Positions 27,311-36,514 of a DNA stretch of 64,000 nucleotides are shown piece by piece. The number at the start of each line of letters is the position of its first letter. The stretch's first letter is position 1. The position numbers and the translations under genes are program-made. The notes under the pieces are model-generated. The model searched no databases and was not told the origin of the DNA. It saw nothing but the letters and a program-made list of their open reading frames with translations. This DNA comes from Bacteroidota bacterium (GTDB taxonomy: Bacteria; Bacteroidota; Bacteroidia; Bacteroidales; Paludibacteraceae): contig JAFNAS010000015.1 in NCBI GenBank assembly GCA_017860295.1, forward strand, positions 17,021 to 81,020, read 5' to 3'.

Positions 27311-28825
27311 TCAGTCCGACAGATACTCCCGGGCCTCTTTCGTTAAAGGAATGACATCGGATTGGTCGATATATTGCAAGCCGAATTTTCGATTCAGAGT
27401 CATTAATAATTTCATACCAAAAGAGAGGCGGTTAATGTACGAATAAAGCCCAATGGCACCGTAAGATATAGGTTTGTCTGCGGTCTTATAAATGCTCTTA
27501 ACATATTTTGCATCCTTAAATATTGTATCCGCGTCTGTCCCAAAAGCGAGATGCGTTTGAGGTGTTTTACCCGCCTTAATCAACGCAGCCATATTCTTTG
27601 CGCTCATAGCAGCAGCCATCGCCCCTCTTCCAATGCCAACCATTTTTATATTAGGTGCACCCAGAGCTATTGCTTTAAACATAGTGTCTTCCATCGCAAT
27701 ACCTCCGGCAATAGCTATGTCGGGCATCCAACCTCCCTCTTTTGCGATATCTTTCATAATCCCATTCACTATTTTTTCCAAATCAATTGTTGGATATCCC
27801 CATTCATTCATCATCTTACACGGACTATGTCCGGTTCCACCACCAGCTCCGTCAAAGGTAATTAAGGCAATGTTATTTTTTGATGCAATCCGTATCACGC
27901 GCCGAATATCTTCTATATCATATCCTGCCATTTTAAACAATATATTGTGGGCTCCAAGATCTCTGTATTTCCTTATCAATGCTTCAAGAATAGACTCATT
28001 CCACATCGGTAACCGCCCATATTGCATAACATGAAAACCTTCGCCACGATCAAATGCCTCTTTAATTCCATCTTCCATCGGATTAGGAAAGACTAAATAT
28101 CCTTTATTTTTTAGGGACACCGCATCATCATACGAATATACCGGAGCTACGTGCTGAATTCCTTTAGCTGCCTGCCCGAACTTAATCTCTATGGTTCTAA
28201 TTTCGAAGGTCTTTAATGCATATTCAGCCGTACCAACAACAATATCGTCGGCATTTACTTGCAACACGATATCGCCATATCCTTTTTCAAATCTCCTGAA
28301 ACAATCAATCATTTTTCCAAGAATAGGGGCATGAATCACTTTACCCTTGTTGTCGTGTTTTAAATCCGAATCTTTATTAATGGCATTTTCACCTATTACA
28401 ACCATCACTCCTGCCATAGCTGCTCCTGAGTAATAGTCTTCCCAATTCAGTTTTGCCATTGCAGGCAATATGACAGGAGCCTTTAATTTAATCTTATTCA
28501 CATAGCCAATTTCGCAGGAAATATCTGCAACATGAACATTCGTTTGCTCGGCATCCTCAGCTGCGCCAATCGCGCCAAATATCCGCCCATTGATGTTGAA
28601 ATGTGAAAAATCGAAAGGATATTTTTTTTCCGATGCAAACTGTTGGTCATTTGTATTATACGGATAGGCAACCTCAGCTCCTCTAATAGCGGACAACCCT
28701 ATTTCACACAAACCCGTACATTTATCGGAGCATACTGAACACATCCCTGATAAATCACAAATATTATTGGGAGTTCTAAGTTTTGTGTTGGTAAAGGTTG
28801 TCGATAGTGTTGGACTTAATGACAT
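27311..28825 (-). CDS. FMN-binding glutamate synthase-like protein with N-terminal Cys cluster
   Basis: A 504-residue protein holding the synthase (FMN TIM-barrel) domain of glutamate synthase without the amidotransferase domain. Motifs include NILFKMAGYDIEDIRRVI, ALITFDGAGGGTGHSPCKMM and DIAIAGGIAMEDTMFKAIALGA. The N terminus carries Cys23, 29, 32, 36 and 40 (CSVCSDKCTGLC), which could hold an iron-sulphur cluster. It is annotated in databases as an FMN-binding glutamate synthase family protein; the reaction is not firmly known. A strong Shine-Dalgarno precedes the ATG, unlike other genes here, suggesting acquisition from another phylum. Confidence 0.82.
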   Translation of the reverse strand: MSLSPTLSTTFTNTKLRTPNNICDLSGMCSVCSDKCTGLCEIGLSAIRGAEVAYPYNTNDQQFASEKKYPFDFSHFNINGRIFGAIGAAEDAEQTNVHVADISCEIGYVNKIKLKAPVILPAMAKLNWEDYYSGAAMAGVMVVIGENAINKDSDLKHDNKGKVIHAPILGKMIDCFRRFEKGYGDIVLQVNADDIVVGTAEYALKTFEIRTIEIKFGQAAKGIQHVAPVYSYDDAVSLKNKGYLVFPNPMEDGIKEAFDRGEGFHVMQYGRLPMWNESILEALIRKYRDLGAHNILFKMAGYDIEDIRRVIRIASKNNIALITFDGAGGGTGHSPCKMMNEWGYPTIDLEKIVNGIMKDIAKEGGWMPDIAIAGGIAMEDTMFKAIALGAPNIKMVGIGRGAMAAAMSAKNMAALIKAGKTPQTHLAFGTDADTIFKDAKYVKSIYKTADKPISYGAIGLYSYINRLSFGMKLLMTLNRKFGLQYIDQSDVIPLTKEAREYLSD

Positions 28826-29598
28826 AATAATCTCCTTTTATATAGTGTTATAGTTGATAATTGGCGGCTCCATATTTTAATACCCTCCATCATGTTGCTT
28901 TTTGGACTGATACTTGTTTTAGATTGACACATACCCCAAAAGCTACTGACGATCATCGAATTCGTATTATTAAAATCGGCAGTTATTCTGTAAATTCAAT
29001 TATACTGCAACTTAGTATCCCGACAACGATTTTCTTTTTACGTCTCAAATCTACAAAAACCCTTTTAATAAGCAAACAATTTAGTTAATTTTATTCGGAA
29101 TCATTGAAAAATAAAAAAAACGGCCTGTGAAAAGGCCGGGCCGAGGATTTACCCTCCGGGGAATTGTGCCGGGCATCGACACCCACTGCCGACACAAATG
29201 CAGTGCAACAACGGCACTACCGGGGAATAAATGAAGCAGAATCACTGGGAATGCCCCATCCGTAGCAGTTGCCGCCGCCTACCCGAATCAGAATCTCCTT
29301 GCCCCGTTGGCTTGTAAACTCTAAGCGGCAGTATCGAGTTAATTTTTGTCCGGATAAAATTAGGAAGTCCACACCTCTTATCCGGCAAACGCCCCTTCTT
29401 AAGAGCCAAACAGGTCTCTGACCGGTAATTTTCGAATCGTTTCAGGTCGATACCGAAGAGGCACGCTTTTTGAATCGGAACCGGTCTGTAAAACAAACAA
29501 AAGAAGCCATCCATTGCAGAGAAAAAACACTCGACCGGAGCAAAGACGGTGCACATTTCACTCCGGCTATTGACCTGGTTTCCTTTATCATTTACCAT
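28826..29598. other. Long intergenic stretch with a GC-rich structured segment
   Basis: 773 bases without a gene I can defend. 29121-29142 has a CGGCC..GGCCG hairpin after an A run. It is followed by a GC-rich part (29150-29226) in which CCGGGGAAT occurs twice, at its two edges, and GTGCCG/CGGCAC (29166-29171, 29212-29217) can pair. A minus-strand open frame at 29242-29598 resembles nothing I know and ends in low-complexity basic residues, so I do not call it a gene. Confidence 0.45.
28832..28838 (-). promoter_or_regulatory. Strong Shine-Dalgarno before the glutamate synthase-like gene
   Basis: The minus strand reads AAAGGAG six bases before the ATG at 28825. Bacteroidota genes, including the others in this window, generally lack such a site, so it is informative about origin and fixes the start. 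Confidence 0.75.
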
Positions 29599-30369
29599 TC
29601 ACCGGCGACCGTTTATCGTTAACGGCAAACTCTCCTCTTTTTTTCGATATTTGCAGGGCGTGGTGTCAGTATATTTTTTAAAAGCGCGGTAGAAACTGGC
29701 TCTGCTTCCGAAGCCGCATTCATAGCCGAATTCGCGACAACTACGATTGAAATGACAAACAACGCAACAAACGATATCGGCAATGAAGCCGGCAATAAAC
29801 AGCAGCAGAAACCCTTGTACCCACCGAATATTGTAATAACTACGGTCGATTTCCCACAGATAACCGAAACGCCATTGCCGGTAAACCAGCAGGAAACAAA
29901 GAAAATAATAGGCACCAGATTGTATATAAAACTGAACATGGAACCCCATTATCAGCATGGTAACCAGCGACGAATCGACGAAAAACAATCCGGCCTTCTC
30001 TGCCTGCGAAAGTAATAGAAACCAAATAAGGGAACCGGACACCGGCAACATCGCCGCCAGATTGTAGGTTATATGGTAGCGGCAACGGCCTGCATGTCCG
30101 AAAAAAGCGATCAAGTAGCAATAAAGCGCGGGAGCCACCGGCATAACCGAGAGCAGATGAAGTGGAAAATAACAGACCATCAGGGTACAACTAGAGTGAT
30201 TGTGGCACGAAAGTTGGTGGATACTGGCGAGATGATGCACTACCACAAACAAACCGACCACGGCAAGATAGCGGTTGATCCTCTTTCAGGATGATTTTCT
30301 CAAGAACAAGGCACCCGAAAAAAGGAGCAGCAGAATGACTATACAGACAGATAGATTGAGAATAAACAT
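29599..30369 (-). pseudogene. Membrane-anchored AraC-family regulator, degenerate
   Basis: The frame starts at ATG 30369 (FILNLSVCIVILLLLFSGAL), meets a TGA at 30286-30288 (LRKSS stop KRINRYLAVVG) and continues through several more hydrophobic segments to GFLLLFIAGFIADIV. It ends with the last part of an AraC helix-turn-helix: YECGFGSRASFYRAFKKYTD then TPCKYRKK. The first helix-turn-helix and the linker between membrane and DNA-binding parts are missing (about 60-80 residues). Intact homologues have five to seven membrane helices and a full AraC domain. One nonsense codon plus one internal deletion make it a pseudogene. Confidence 0.8.
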
Positions 30370-31223
30370 AATCGCCCTCGGTTGTAAGTATATATATTCC
30401 TCGACTACCCATATCCACCACAACCGAAGCCAGATACTTTTCCCCAACACACTCAGGCTCTCCTCACTCTACGAGTAGCAATAGTAGAATGTTAAACTTA
30501 CTTAAATAAAAACATCATGCAAATATAAATCAATTGTAAACAAATTGACATTTACATTACAACAAAAATCGGAGTTAATAGTAATGCGGAATAAAAAACT
30601 AACAATATCATCCAAGGATTATCGGAGATACAAGTCGCTCCTGCTTGTTATTTCTTGATTTCCAATCCCCAATATACGGGCTTTGACGTTACAAATTGGA
30701 TGAAAACGCTCTGTTTCATAACTCAGTTTCCCTTTCTATCAGAGAAGTTTAGAAGGGTCGACGCACCAAAACTGGCTCACACTTCCATACCGATACCGGT
30801 TCTCTAAATTAGCCTGTTAATAAGACAAATAATAGAAATTTTACGTCATCCCTCTCTCCGGCGAGAGAAGAGCAATTCCTCCGAAAATAACCCTTTTGGT
30901 TCGGTTGCAGATCGGCTTCTCTTCACGAACCAAAGGCATTCCGGGCACTCTCCCCTGCGGAAAAAGCACCCGAAGAGAAAAGAGAATGTGGGAAAAACAG
31001 GAAAAAGAACGATAAGGGAGCAGTTATTGAATCTTACAAAACACCCAACCATATAAGATCTATGGAAAGAGCTCTGTCTGTGGGTTATTTTAAACAATTT
31101 TATAATCCATAAAATAATAAACTCTCCCCAAAAATCATATTTTTTTCTAAAAAAACACTACCTTTGTTGCCTTCATCAAATATGTGAAGTTTAACCCTCT
31201 TATCAAGTAAAAATAGAAATTTC
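30370..31223. other. Long gene-poor gap
   Basis: 854 bases without a gene. 30480-30640 is AT-rich; 30840-30980 is a GC-richer patch with no long conserved frame. The only clear signal is the promoter element at 31147-31168. Together with the broken AraC gene it suggests that this stretch is decayed DNA. Confidence 0.5.
31147..31168 (+). promoter_or_regulatory. Promoter of the small secreted protein gene
   Basis: CTAAAAAAACACTACCTTTG carries a perfect TACCTTTG -7 box at 31159-31166, 58 bases before the ATG at 31224. It is nearly identical over 22 bases to the element at 12898-12919. Confidence 0.6.
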
Positions 31224-31655
31224 ATGAAAAAGATTTTCCTCGTTTCCTTGCTTCTAATCCAAGGTTTGGTTGTATTTGCACAAACCGATACTACTGGCAA
31301 TGCAGGGAGTGCAACAGCAGCAGAGACTAATAAAATCGATCAGATTGCCAAACTGACAGACAGCCAAAAAGCAGATGTAACCAAATATTTGAAAGAGTAT
31401 TACGAGCACATCGACGATCTGCAGAAAGCAAAAGAAGATTTGCAGAAGATCAAAGACAATATTAAAATGCTGAGCGCTTTAATCAAAGGTGAAGAGTTGG
31501 GTTTCAACGATAACTTGAAAGATGTATTGACCAAACGCCAATATGACAAGTGCAGCGAATATTTGAAAGAAAGAGAAAACAAAGCAAAGAAAAAATACGG
31601 AGAACCGACTAAAAAAGTGGCAAAAAGCCACCCGAAAGTCAATCAAGGTTCTTAA
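31224..31655 (+). CDS. Small secreted helical protein of unknown function
   Basis: A 143-residue protein with a clear signal peptide (KKIFLVSLLLIQGLVVFAQ). The mature part is rich in Lys, Glu and Asp and predicted to be helical (residues 38-105, LTDSQKADVTKYLKEYYEHI, DLQKAKEDLQKIKDNI), ending in a basic tail. The pattern is like small periplasmic helical proteins of the Spy/CpxP kind but I see no LTxxQ-type diagnostic repeat beyond LTDSQ. It has its own promoter and a strong terminator, so it is a single-gene unit. Confidence 0.75.
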   Translation: MKKIFLVSLLLIQGLVVFAQTDTTGNAGSATAAETNKIDQIAKLTDSQKADVTKYLKEYYEHIDDLQKAKEDLQKIKDNIKMLSALIKGEELGFNDNLKDVLTKRQYDKCSEYLKERENKAKKKYGEPTKKVAKSHPKVNQGS

Positions 31656-31672
31656 TCATCACCGATACAAAT

Positions 31673-31709
31673 AAAAAATCCGGTTCGCCATCAGTGAACC
31701 GGATTTTTT
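31673..31709 (+). terminator. Terminator of the small secreted protein gene
   Basis: AAAAAATCCGGTTC pairs perfectly with GAACCGGATTTTTT (14 bases, 9-base loop) with its own T run, 18 bases after the stop. Confidence 0.92.
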
Positions 31710-31951
31710 GTGTTGATAGCAAAAGAAAAGCAAAGGATTTGCAACTTGATGTCCCGGCAGGTGACCTTCCTACGGAATATTTCACCCTACCCTGCTCTAC
31801 CTCAAATCAGTTATATACAACACAAGATCTTTACATCCAATTTCATCCTCGCACGGCACACAAGATTCTGCACATCGCGTTTCTTTACGATAAATGTTCG
31901 GGTAACCTACCGGATAATGATTCGACAAGAGTAGCGCAGTTTATAAAAGAC

Positions 31952-31985
31952 AATCCGGTTTGCCAAGGAGCAAACCGGATTTTTC
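31952..31985 (+). terminator. Second, related terminator
   Basis: AATCCGGTTTGC pairs with GCAAACCGGATT (12 bases, 6-base loop), followed by TTT. Its core (ATCCGGTT/AACCGGAT) is shared with the terminator 280 bases upstream, but no gene ends just before it. Confidence 0.75.
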
Positions 31986-32077
31986 AATTGAGAACAAAAA
32001 GAGAGAAGCACGGCATTTCTATCCATCTGACAACTACCGATCGGCTACCTCTTACCGTTCACACGCATCATTTTTTC

Positions 32078-32956
32078 TTATTCCTTATAAACGGTCGAAG
32101 ACCGAATGGTTGAATAGGCGGCGAAATAACCGTGGGGCGTTGTTGATGTTCCGGAAGGTGATACCAACTTGACATTGGTGCGGATATTGGACGGCTGCCC
32201 GCCGAATAAAGGATTCCGCCCCCAGAATTCGGTCGATGCCTCATCCACAAAGTCCTTGTAATCTTCTGTTATACCACTCATTTCTAGCGTTATCAGATCA
32301 CCGCTCTGAAGAATTTCATCTTTCTTCTCGGACGAAAAATACATGTATGTAGTCCCGTTAAGATAGGTGCCGCTAAAGAACTCATCGTTAGTCACTCCCC
32401 ACTCCTGAATACTATCGGAGACACACACATTGTTTCTATAGAGACGCCCCATATAATAGTTCTTTTCAGTGGCTGGTTCTTGCATCCATATTTTAACGGC
32501 CCACATATCTTCGCTGAAAATATGGCTTTTCTCTACACTGATCTTTTCCAGCAAAGGACGTCGTGCAATCTGAGAGGTAGCGGTATAAGTTTCCGTTGTT
32601 CCATCTCCGTCGACGTCTACATCAGTAATGGTAAGGGTATACGTACGACCGACAACGCCATAATAATCCGATGGTGTTTTATAGGCTCCCTTTACAGAAG
32701 GATCTTCTGTCAACGTAACCGTTGCGATTCCGTCATTAAGGGTGACTTTAGCTCCGGAAACCACAGCAGCCGCCTTATTGGAGAAGTAGTCGGATGTCTT
32801 TTTCAGATAGACGGTATGTGCCACCGTATCGGTAGTAACGCATCCATCGACCACCAGAGCGGGTTTAACGCCATCGAGCTTGATATCGATATCGGTAGTG
32901 CAGGCAATCAATATAAGTGCTGCTACAATTGCGGAAATATAATATTTAAGTTGCAT
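32078..32956 (-). CDS. DUF4249 outer-membrane-associated lipoprotein
   Basis: A 292-residue lipoprotein: signal sequence with lipobox LIAC and the lipidated cysteine at 19. The DUF4249 pattern is clear: KLDGVKPALVVDGCVTTDTVAHTVYLKKTSDYF, a beta-sandwich, then the C-terminal block FWGRNPLFGGQPSNIRTNV and GYFAAYS. It follows the TonB receptor gene by 4 bases. Genes of this family are almost always paired with a TonB-dependent receptor and probably form a surface cap or substrate-binding partner; the substrate is unknown. Confidence 0.9.
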   Translation of the reverse strand: MQLKYYISAIVAALILIACTTDIDIKLDGVKPALVVDGCVTTDTVAHTVYLKKTSDYFSNKAAAVVSGAKVTLNDGIATVTLTEDPSVKGAYKTPSDYYGVVGRTYTLTITDVDVDGDGTTETYTATSQIARRPLLEKISVEKSHIFSEDMWAVKIWMQEPATEKNYYMGRLYRNNVCVSDSIQEWGVTNDEFFSGTYLNGTTYMYFSSEKKDEILQSGDLITLEMSGITEDYKDFVDEASTEFWGRNPLFGGQPSNIRTNVKLVSPSGTSTTPHGYFAAYSTIRSSTVYKE

Positions 32957-32960
32957 GTTC

Positions 32961-35303
32961 TCAGAATTTAAAATTATATGTAATTGAAGGAACGAAAGTA
33001 AACAGATAGGTCATTTGCGCTTTGGTTACATAAGCATTATCCTGATCGTTCACGAAATTGATAGCCCAGGCATTTTTATGCGCATAAGCATTATAGACGG
33101 AGAAGTTCCATTCTCCCGTCCAAAATTTTTTCTTCTTTGCTTTGGGCTTCCAGGTAAGCGACAGATCCAACCGATGGTAATCGGGCATCCGGTATTCGTT
33201 GCGTTTGGAGTAGACAGGCAAAATAACATTGCCGATTTCCATCCGGGCAACAGGATAGGTGATGGGCTGACCGGTTGAGTATACAAAATTGGCTCCGAAC
33301 GAAATATGGTCGTTAAGATCGTAGTTTCCGACAATATACACGGTATGCGGTCTATCGTAAGGCGCCAGATAAGTTTGATCGTTATTCACACCGCGAATGG
33401 TACGTTCCGAACGGGAGTAGGTATAACTGATCCATCCGGTGAGTTTTCCCTCGTTTTTCTGCAGCTGAAATTCGGCTCCGTATGCCCGCGAATGTCCGAA
33501 ACGTAATTCACCCTCCAGTTTACGGTTCAACAACAAATCGGCATGGTCTTTGAAATCAATCGTATTTGCCATCGATTTATAAAACAGCTCTACCGAAGCT
33601 TCCAGTTTGTTATTCAAAAAGTTGCGGAAATAACCGACAGCATATTGATCACAAGTTTGCGGTTTGATATTTTTGCCGGCAGTAAACCAGAGGTCGAGCG
33701 GAGTACCAGCCGTGGAATTGGAAGCCATTTGCAGAAACTGATTGGTGCGAGCATAACTGGCTTTCACCGAAGAATTCTCACTCAAACGGTAATTGAGACC
33801 TAAACGCGGCGACAATCGGTAATATGTTTTTATCACTTTCCCGGCTCCATACACGGCCGAATCGATCGCATTATAATTATCATCGAAATGATATACCGTT
33901 CCCTTTCCGATACTGGAAAAACCGGTAAGCCGCAGTCCGGCCTTTACCGAAAACCTTTTGCTAAACTGATATTCATCGGACAGATAAATGGCTTGTTCGT
34001 ATGCATTAATATCGGGCAAAATATAATCGTCAAAATCCGTCGCGCCTCCTTTACTGGTTACCGTTCCAGGTTTCAGATTGTGTAACACGTTGTTGTATCC
34101 GAATTTCAGCGTATTTTCGGGAGCTATAAACCACGAGAAATCAGCTTTCAGACCTGCATCCTGCATGCTATACTTCCAGTTGAAGTTTGTCTGATCGGCA
34201 AAATCAGACTCCAGTCCATAATTATAGTGACTGTAGTTGAGTGAAAAATTGCTGAACAATTTCTGCGAAAAGAGGTGGTTCCAACGCGCCGTAACGGTAG
34301 AATTTCCAAAATTAAATCCGGCATCCTTATTTTTGAAAACATCCTGTCCCAGATATCCCGAAAGAAACAGACGGTTTTTATCGTCAAAACGGTGATTTAT
34401 CTTGGCATTCAAATCGTAAAAATAGAGTGTATTATCCTTCACATCCTTATCGGACGAAAGTTTCAGAAACAGGTCGGCATACGTACGACGGGCAGATACG
34501 ACATAGGTAGTCTTCTCGGAGCCTATCGGACCTTCCAATGTCAACCGACTCGATATCAATCCGATTCCGCCACTTCCAGAGAATTTTTTAGCATTACCGT
34601 CCTTCATCTGCACTTCGAGCAACGAAGAGAGGCGGCCATCGTACGTAGCCGGAATATCTCCCTTGTAAAGAGTCATGTTTTTAATCGCATCATTGTTGAA
34701 AACCGAGAAAAAACCCATCATATGCGATGCATTATACACGGTAGCCTCATCGAGCACAATCAGGTTTTGGTCGATACCGCCACCCCGCACACTAAAGCTG
34801 GATGTTCCTTCGCCTGCCGAAACTACTCCAGGCAGTAACTGAACCGCCTTCAACAGATCGACCTCACCCATCAATGCCGGCATCTTGCGGATTACATTGA
34901 TCGACACCTGTCTGGAACTCATCATATTGGCCGAAACATTAGCATCTTTCCGACGCGAGGTCACCACCACCTCTTTCATTTCGGTAGTCGATGCCTTCAG
35001 GGCTACATCCAATTTCAAAGGAGTATTCAGATCCAACGCACGTGTTAACGACTGATATCCCACATACGAAAACTCCACCGTGTATTTTCCTTTCGGAATA
35101 CTCAACGAGTAGAATCCGTAATTGTTGGTAACGGTTCCCACTTTCAACTCCCTGACGTAGACAGTAACCCCTATGAGTGCTTCTCCGTTTGCATCATCCT
35201 TCACATTTCCACTCAAACTCATCCGTTCTGCCATAGGTGTGACGGCAGAAGCCGCCACAGCAAACAGTAGTAGACACAATAAAACCCATTGCCTTAAGAT
35301 CAT
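32961..35303 (-). CDS. TonB-dependent receptor with CarboxypepD_reg domain
   Basis: A 780-residue outer-membrane receptor. A signal peptide covers 1-20. An N-terminal carboxypeptidase-regulatory-like domain spans about 28-110 (LSGNVKDDANGEALIGVTVY). A plug domain spans about 125-230 (SFSVRGGGIDQNLIVLDEATVYN). The remainder is a 22-strand barrel ending FVPSITYNFKF with the terminal Phe. It is the first gene of an operon with the DUF4249 lipoprotein. Transported substrate is not known. No sigma/anti-sigma pair is nearby, so the N-terminal extension is not of the signalling (STN) type. Confidence 0.93.
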   Translation of the reverse strand: MILRQWVLLCLLLFAVAASAVTPMAERMSLSGNVKDDANGEALIGVTVYVRELKVGTVTNNYGFYSLSIPKGKYTVEFSYVGYQSLTRALDLNTPLKLDVALKASTTEMKEVVVTSRRKDANVSANMMSSRQVSINVIRKMPALMGEVDLLKAVQLLPGVVSAGEGTSSFSVRGGGIDQNLIVLDEATVYNASHMMGFFSVFNNDAIKNMTLYKGDIPATYDGRLSSLLEVQMKDGNAKKFSGSGGIGLISSRLTLEGPIGSEKTTYVVSARRTYADLFLKLSSDKDVKDNTLYFYDLNAKINHRFDDKNRLFLSGYLGQDVFKNKDAGFNFGNSTVTARWNHLFSQKLFSNFSLNYSHYNYGLESDFADQTNFNWKYSMQDAGLKADFSWFIAPENTLKFGYNNVLHNLKPGTVTSKGGATDFDDYILPDINAYEQAIYLSDEYQFSKRFSVKAGLRLTGFSSIGKGTVYHFDDNYNAIDSAVYGAGKVIKTYYRLSPRLGLNYRLSENSSVKASYARTNQFLQMASNSTAGTPLDLWFTAGKNIKPQTCDQYAVGYFRNFLNNKLEASVELFYKSMANTIDFKDHADLLLNRKLEGELRFGHSRAYGAEFQLQKNEGKLTGWISYTYSRSERTIRGVNNDQTYLAPYDRPHTVYIVGNYDLNDHISFGANFVYSTGQPITYPVARMEIGNVILPVYSKRNEYRMPDYHRLDLSLTWKPKAKKKKFWTGEWNFSVYNAYAHKNAWAINFVNDQDNAYVTKAQMTYLFTFVPSITYNFKF

Positions 35304-35785
35304 AAAAATTAAATTACAGATTTGATTAATATAACTAACACCTACACAAAATACATTTAAAGCATTCTCTATTTACACCTAACGAATAACATCAAATTAT
35401 AACTTTCCCTACCTCCGTCACATTCGTCCCTGCATTTGCATGGAAAAAGATAAAAGAAGCTGTAGCAAAAACAAACCGGGAATACAAAACTGGTAGCTTA
35501 TGTCTTTACCTATTTTTGTTCGGTCTGAAGCAGATTGATGCCGGTATTTCTCTGCCTTGAAATGAATCGCAGCAGTGAGAAAGAAGAAAAAAATAAAAAA
35601 ACACAGGAAAGAAAGATGAAATGCTATAATAGTACATAAGAACTTTTACTTTGATACTATTTATATGACAATCGTTGCAGTAAATACCCCTATTGTTCCG
35701 ATCTTTTCACCTGAAGAAATCTAGCATTTTATCCAAAATCGCCCATACCTATAATTGAAGTTATCAAAATACATGCTCAACATCG
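35304..35785. other. Intergenic gap, nothing recognised
   Basis: 482 bases between the TonB receptor (start at 35303) and the end of the acetyltransferase gene. Mixed AT-rich DNA. I see no gene, strong hairpin or repeat. A promoter for the receptor operon must lie here but no TAnnTTTG box with good placement is visible. Confidence 0.5.
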
Positions 35786-36424
35786 CTATTCGGGTTGATT
35801 GCAATACCGTTTCAGTTTTTCAAAATATTGTCCCACATGTATCCCATCCACAAAGGCATGGTGAACTTGTACCGAAAATGGCAACAACACTTTCCCATCT
35901 TGTTCGAAGTATTTTCCCCACGAAATACGGGGCACGGAATCATTACGGTTAATTGAAATGGTATGCGACAAATGAGTGAACGAGATCCATGGAATACAGG
36001 TAATGTAAAGAAAATCGTCACGATCGATCATAGGAGCGAAATCAAAATAGCATTTTTGGCTTGCGGATACCTCTTGAGCCTTGTGTACGAAATCGAACAA
36101 AGTTCCTTCCATATCCATCGTCACAAACTTAAACAGATCCTCGGTTGAATCCGAAGACATATCGGTAAAGGAGGGATGAAGCTTGTCATGGAGTACCACC
36201 TGCTTGCCTTCACGCACACGGTAGCGGAAATTTTCACACTCATCGGTTACCTTGGTAACAGCGTAAATCATCGCGTAATAAAACGGCAAATTATGTTCTT
36301 TTACAAAACGCAGGAAATGCGTTACATCAATGTTTGCGCAAATGTTATACTGCGGATAATCCATTCGGTAAAAGAACTCAAAATGTTCCCTACGTTTCCA
36401 ATTCTCAAGATCGATAGTGTGCAT
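35786..36424 (-). CDS. Chloramphenicol acetyltransferase-family protein
   Basis: A 212-residue enzyme of the type A CAT fold, which transfers an acetyl group from acetyl-CoA. The catalytic motif HHAFVDGIHVG places the base at His189 (HHAxxDG) with Asp193, and the transition-state serine region PWISFTHL is present. The N terminus IDLENWKRREHFEFF is typical. Length equals known CAT trimer subunits. Whether it gives chloramphenicol resistance or acts on another substrate cannot be told; many Bacteroidota carry such chromosomal CAT-like genes. No mobile element is adjacent. Confidence 0.9.
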   Translation of the reverse strand: MHTIDLENWKRREHFEFFYRMDYPQYNICANIDVTHFLRFVKEHNLPFYYAMIYAVTKVTDECENFRYRVREGKQVVLHDKLHPSFTDMSSDSTEDLFKFVTMDMEGTLFDFVHKAQEVSASQKCYFDFAPMIDRDDFLYITCIPWISFTHLSHTISINRNDSVPRISWGKYFEQDGKVLLPFSVQVHHAFVDGIHVGQYFEKLKRYCNQPE

Positions 36425-36514
36425 TATATTGTAGATTGTTTCCGTTCCGGTATTTTATTTATTTTTTTGCATTCACAATTTCAGAACAAATTCCATTTTG
36501 CATGCTTATAACTG

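Larger units (their letters stand above)
31656..32077. other. Gap between two terminators
   Basis: 422 bases. Two plus-strand terminators at 31673-31709 and 31952-31985 bracket about 240 bases with no credible protein gene. This could be an sRNA gene ended by the second terminator, or the second hairpin could be a copied terminator. Confidence 0.5.

Noticed and set aside
29242..29598. Minus-strand open frame of 118 codons
   Set aside because: No family resemblance, composition unlike a real protein, lies between repeats and a pseudogene.
12183..30288. Alternative genetic code or stop-codon recoding to explain the three in-frame stops
   Set aside because: TAA, TAG and TGA all end intact genes here (for example TAG after the nitrilase-family gene, TGA after the porin, TAA after the M6 protease), and one of the three genes has a further deletion. 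Ordinary gene decay is simpler.
31694..32113. Plus-strand open frame of 139 codons
   Set aside because: It begins inside one terminator hairpin and runs through another, so it is unlikely to be translated.
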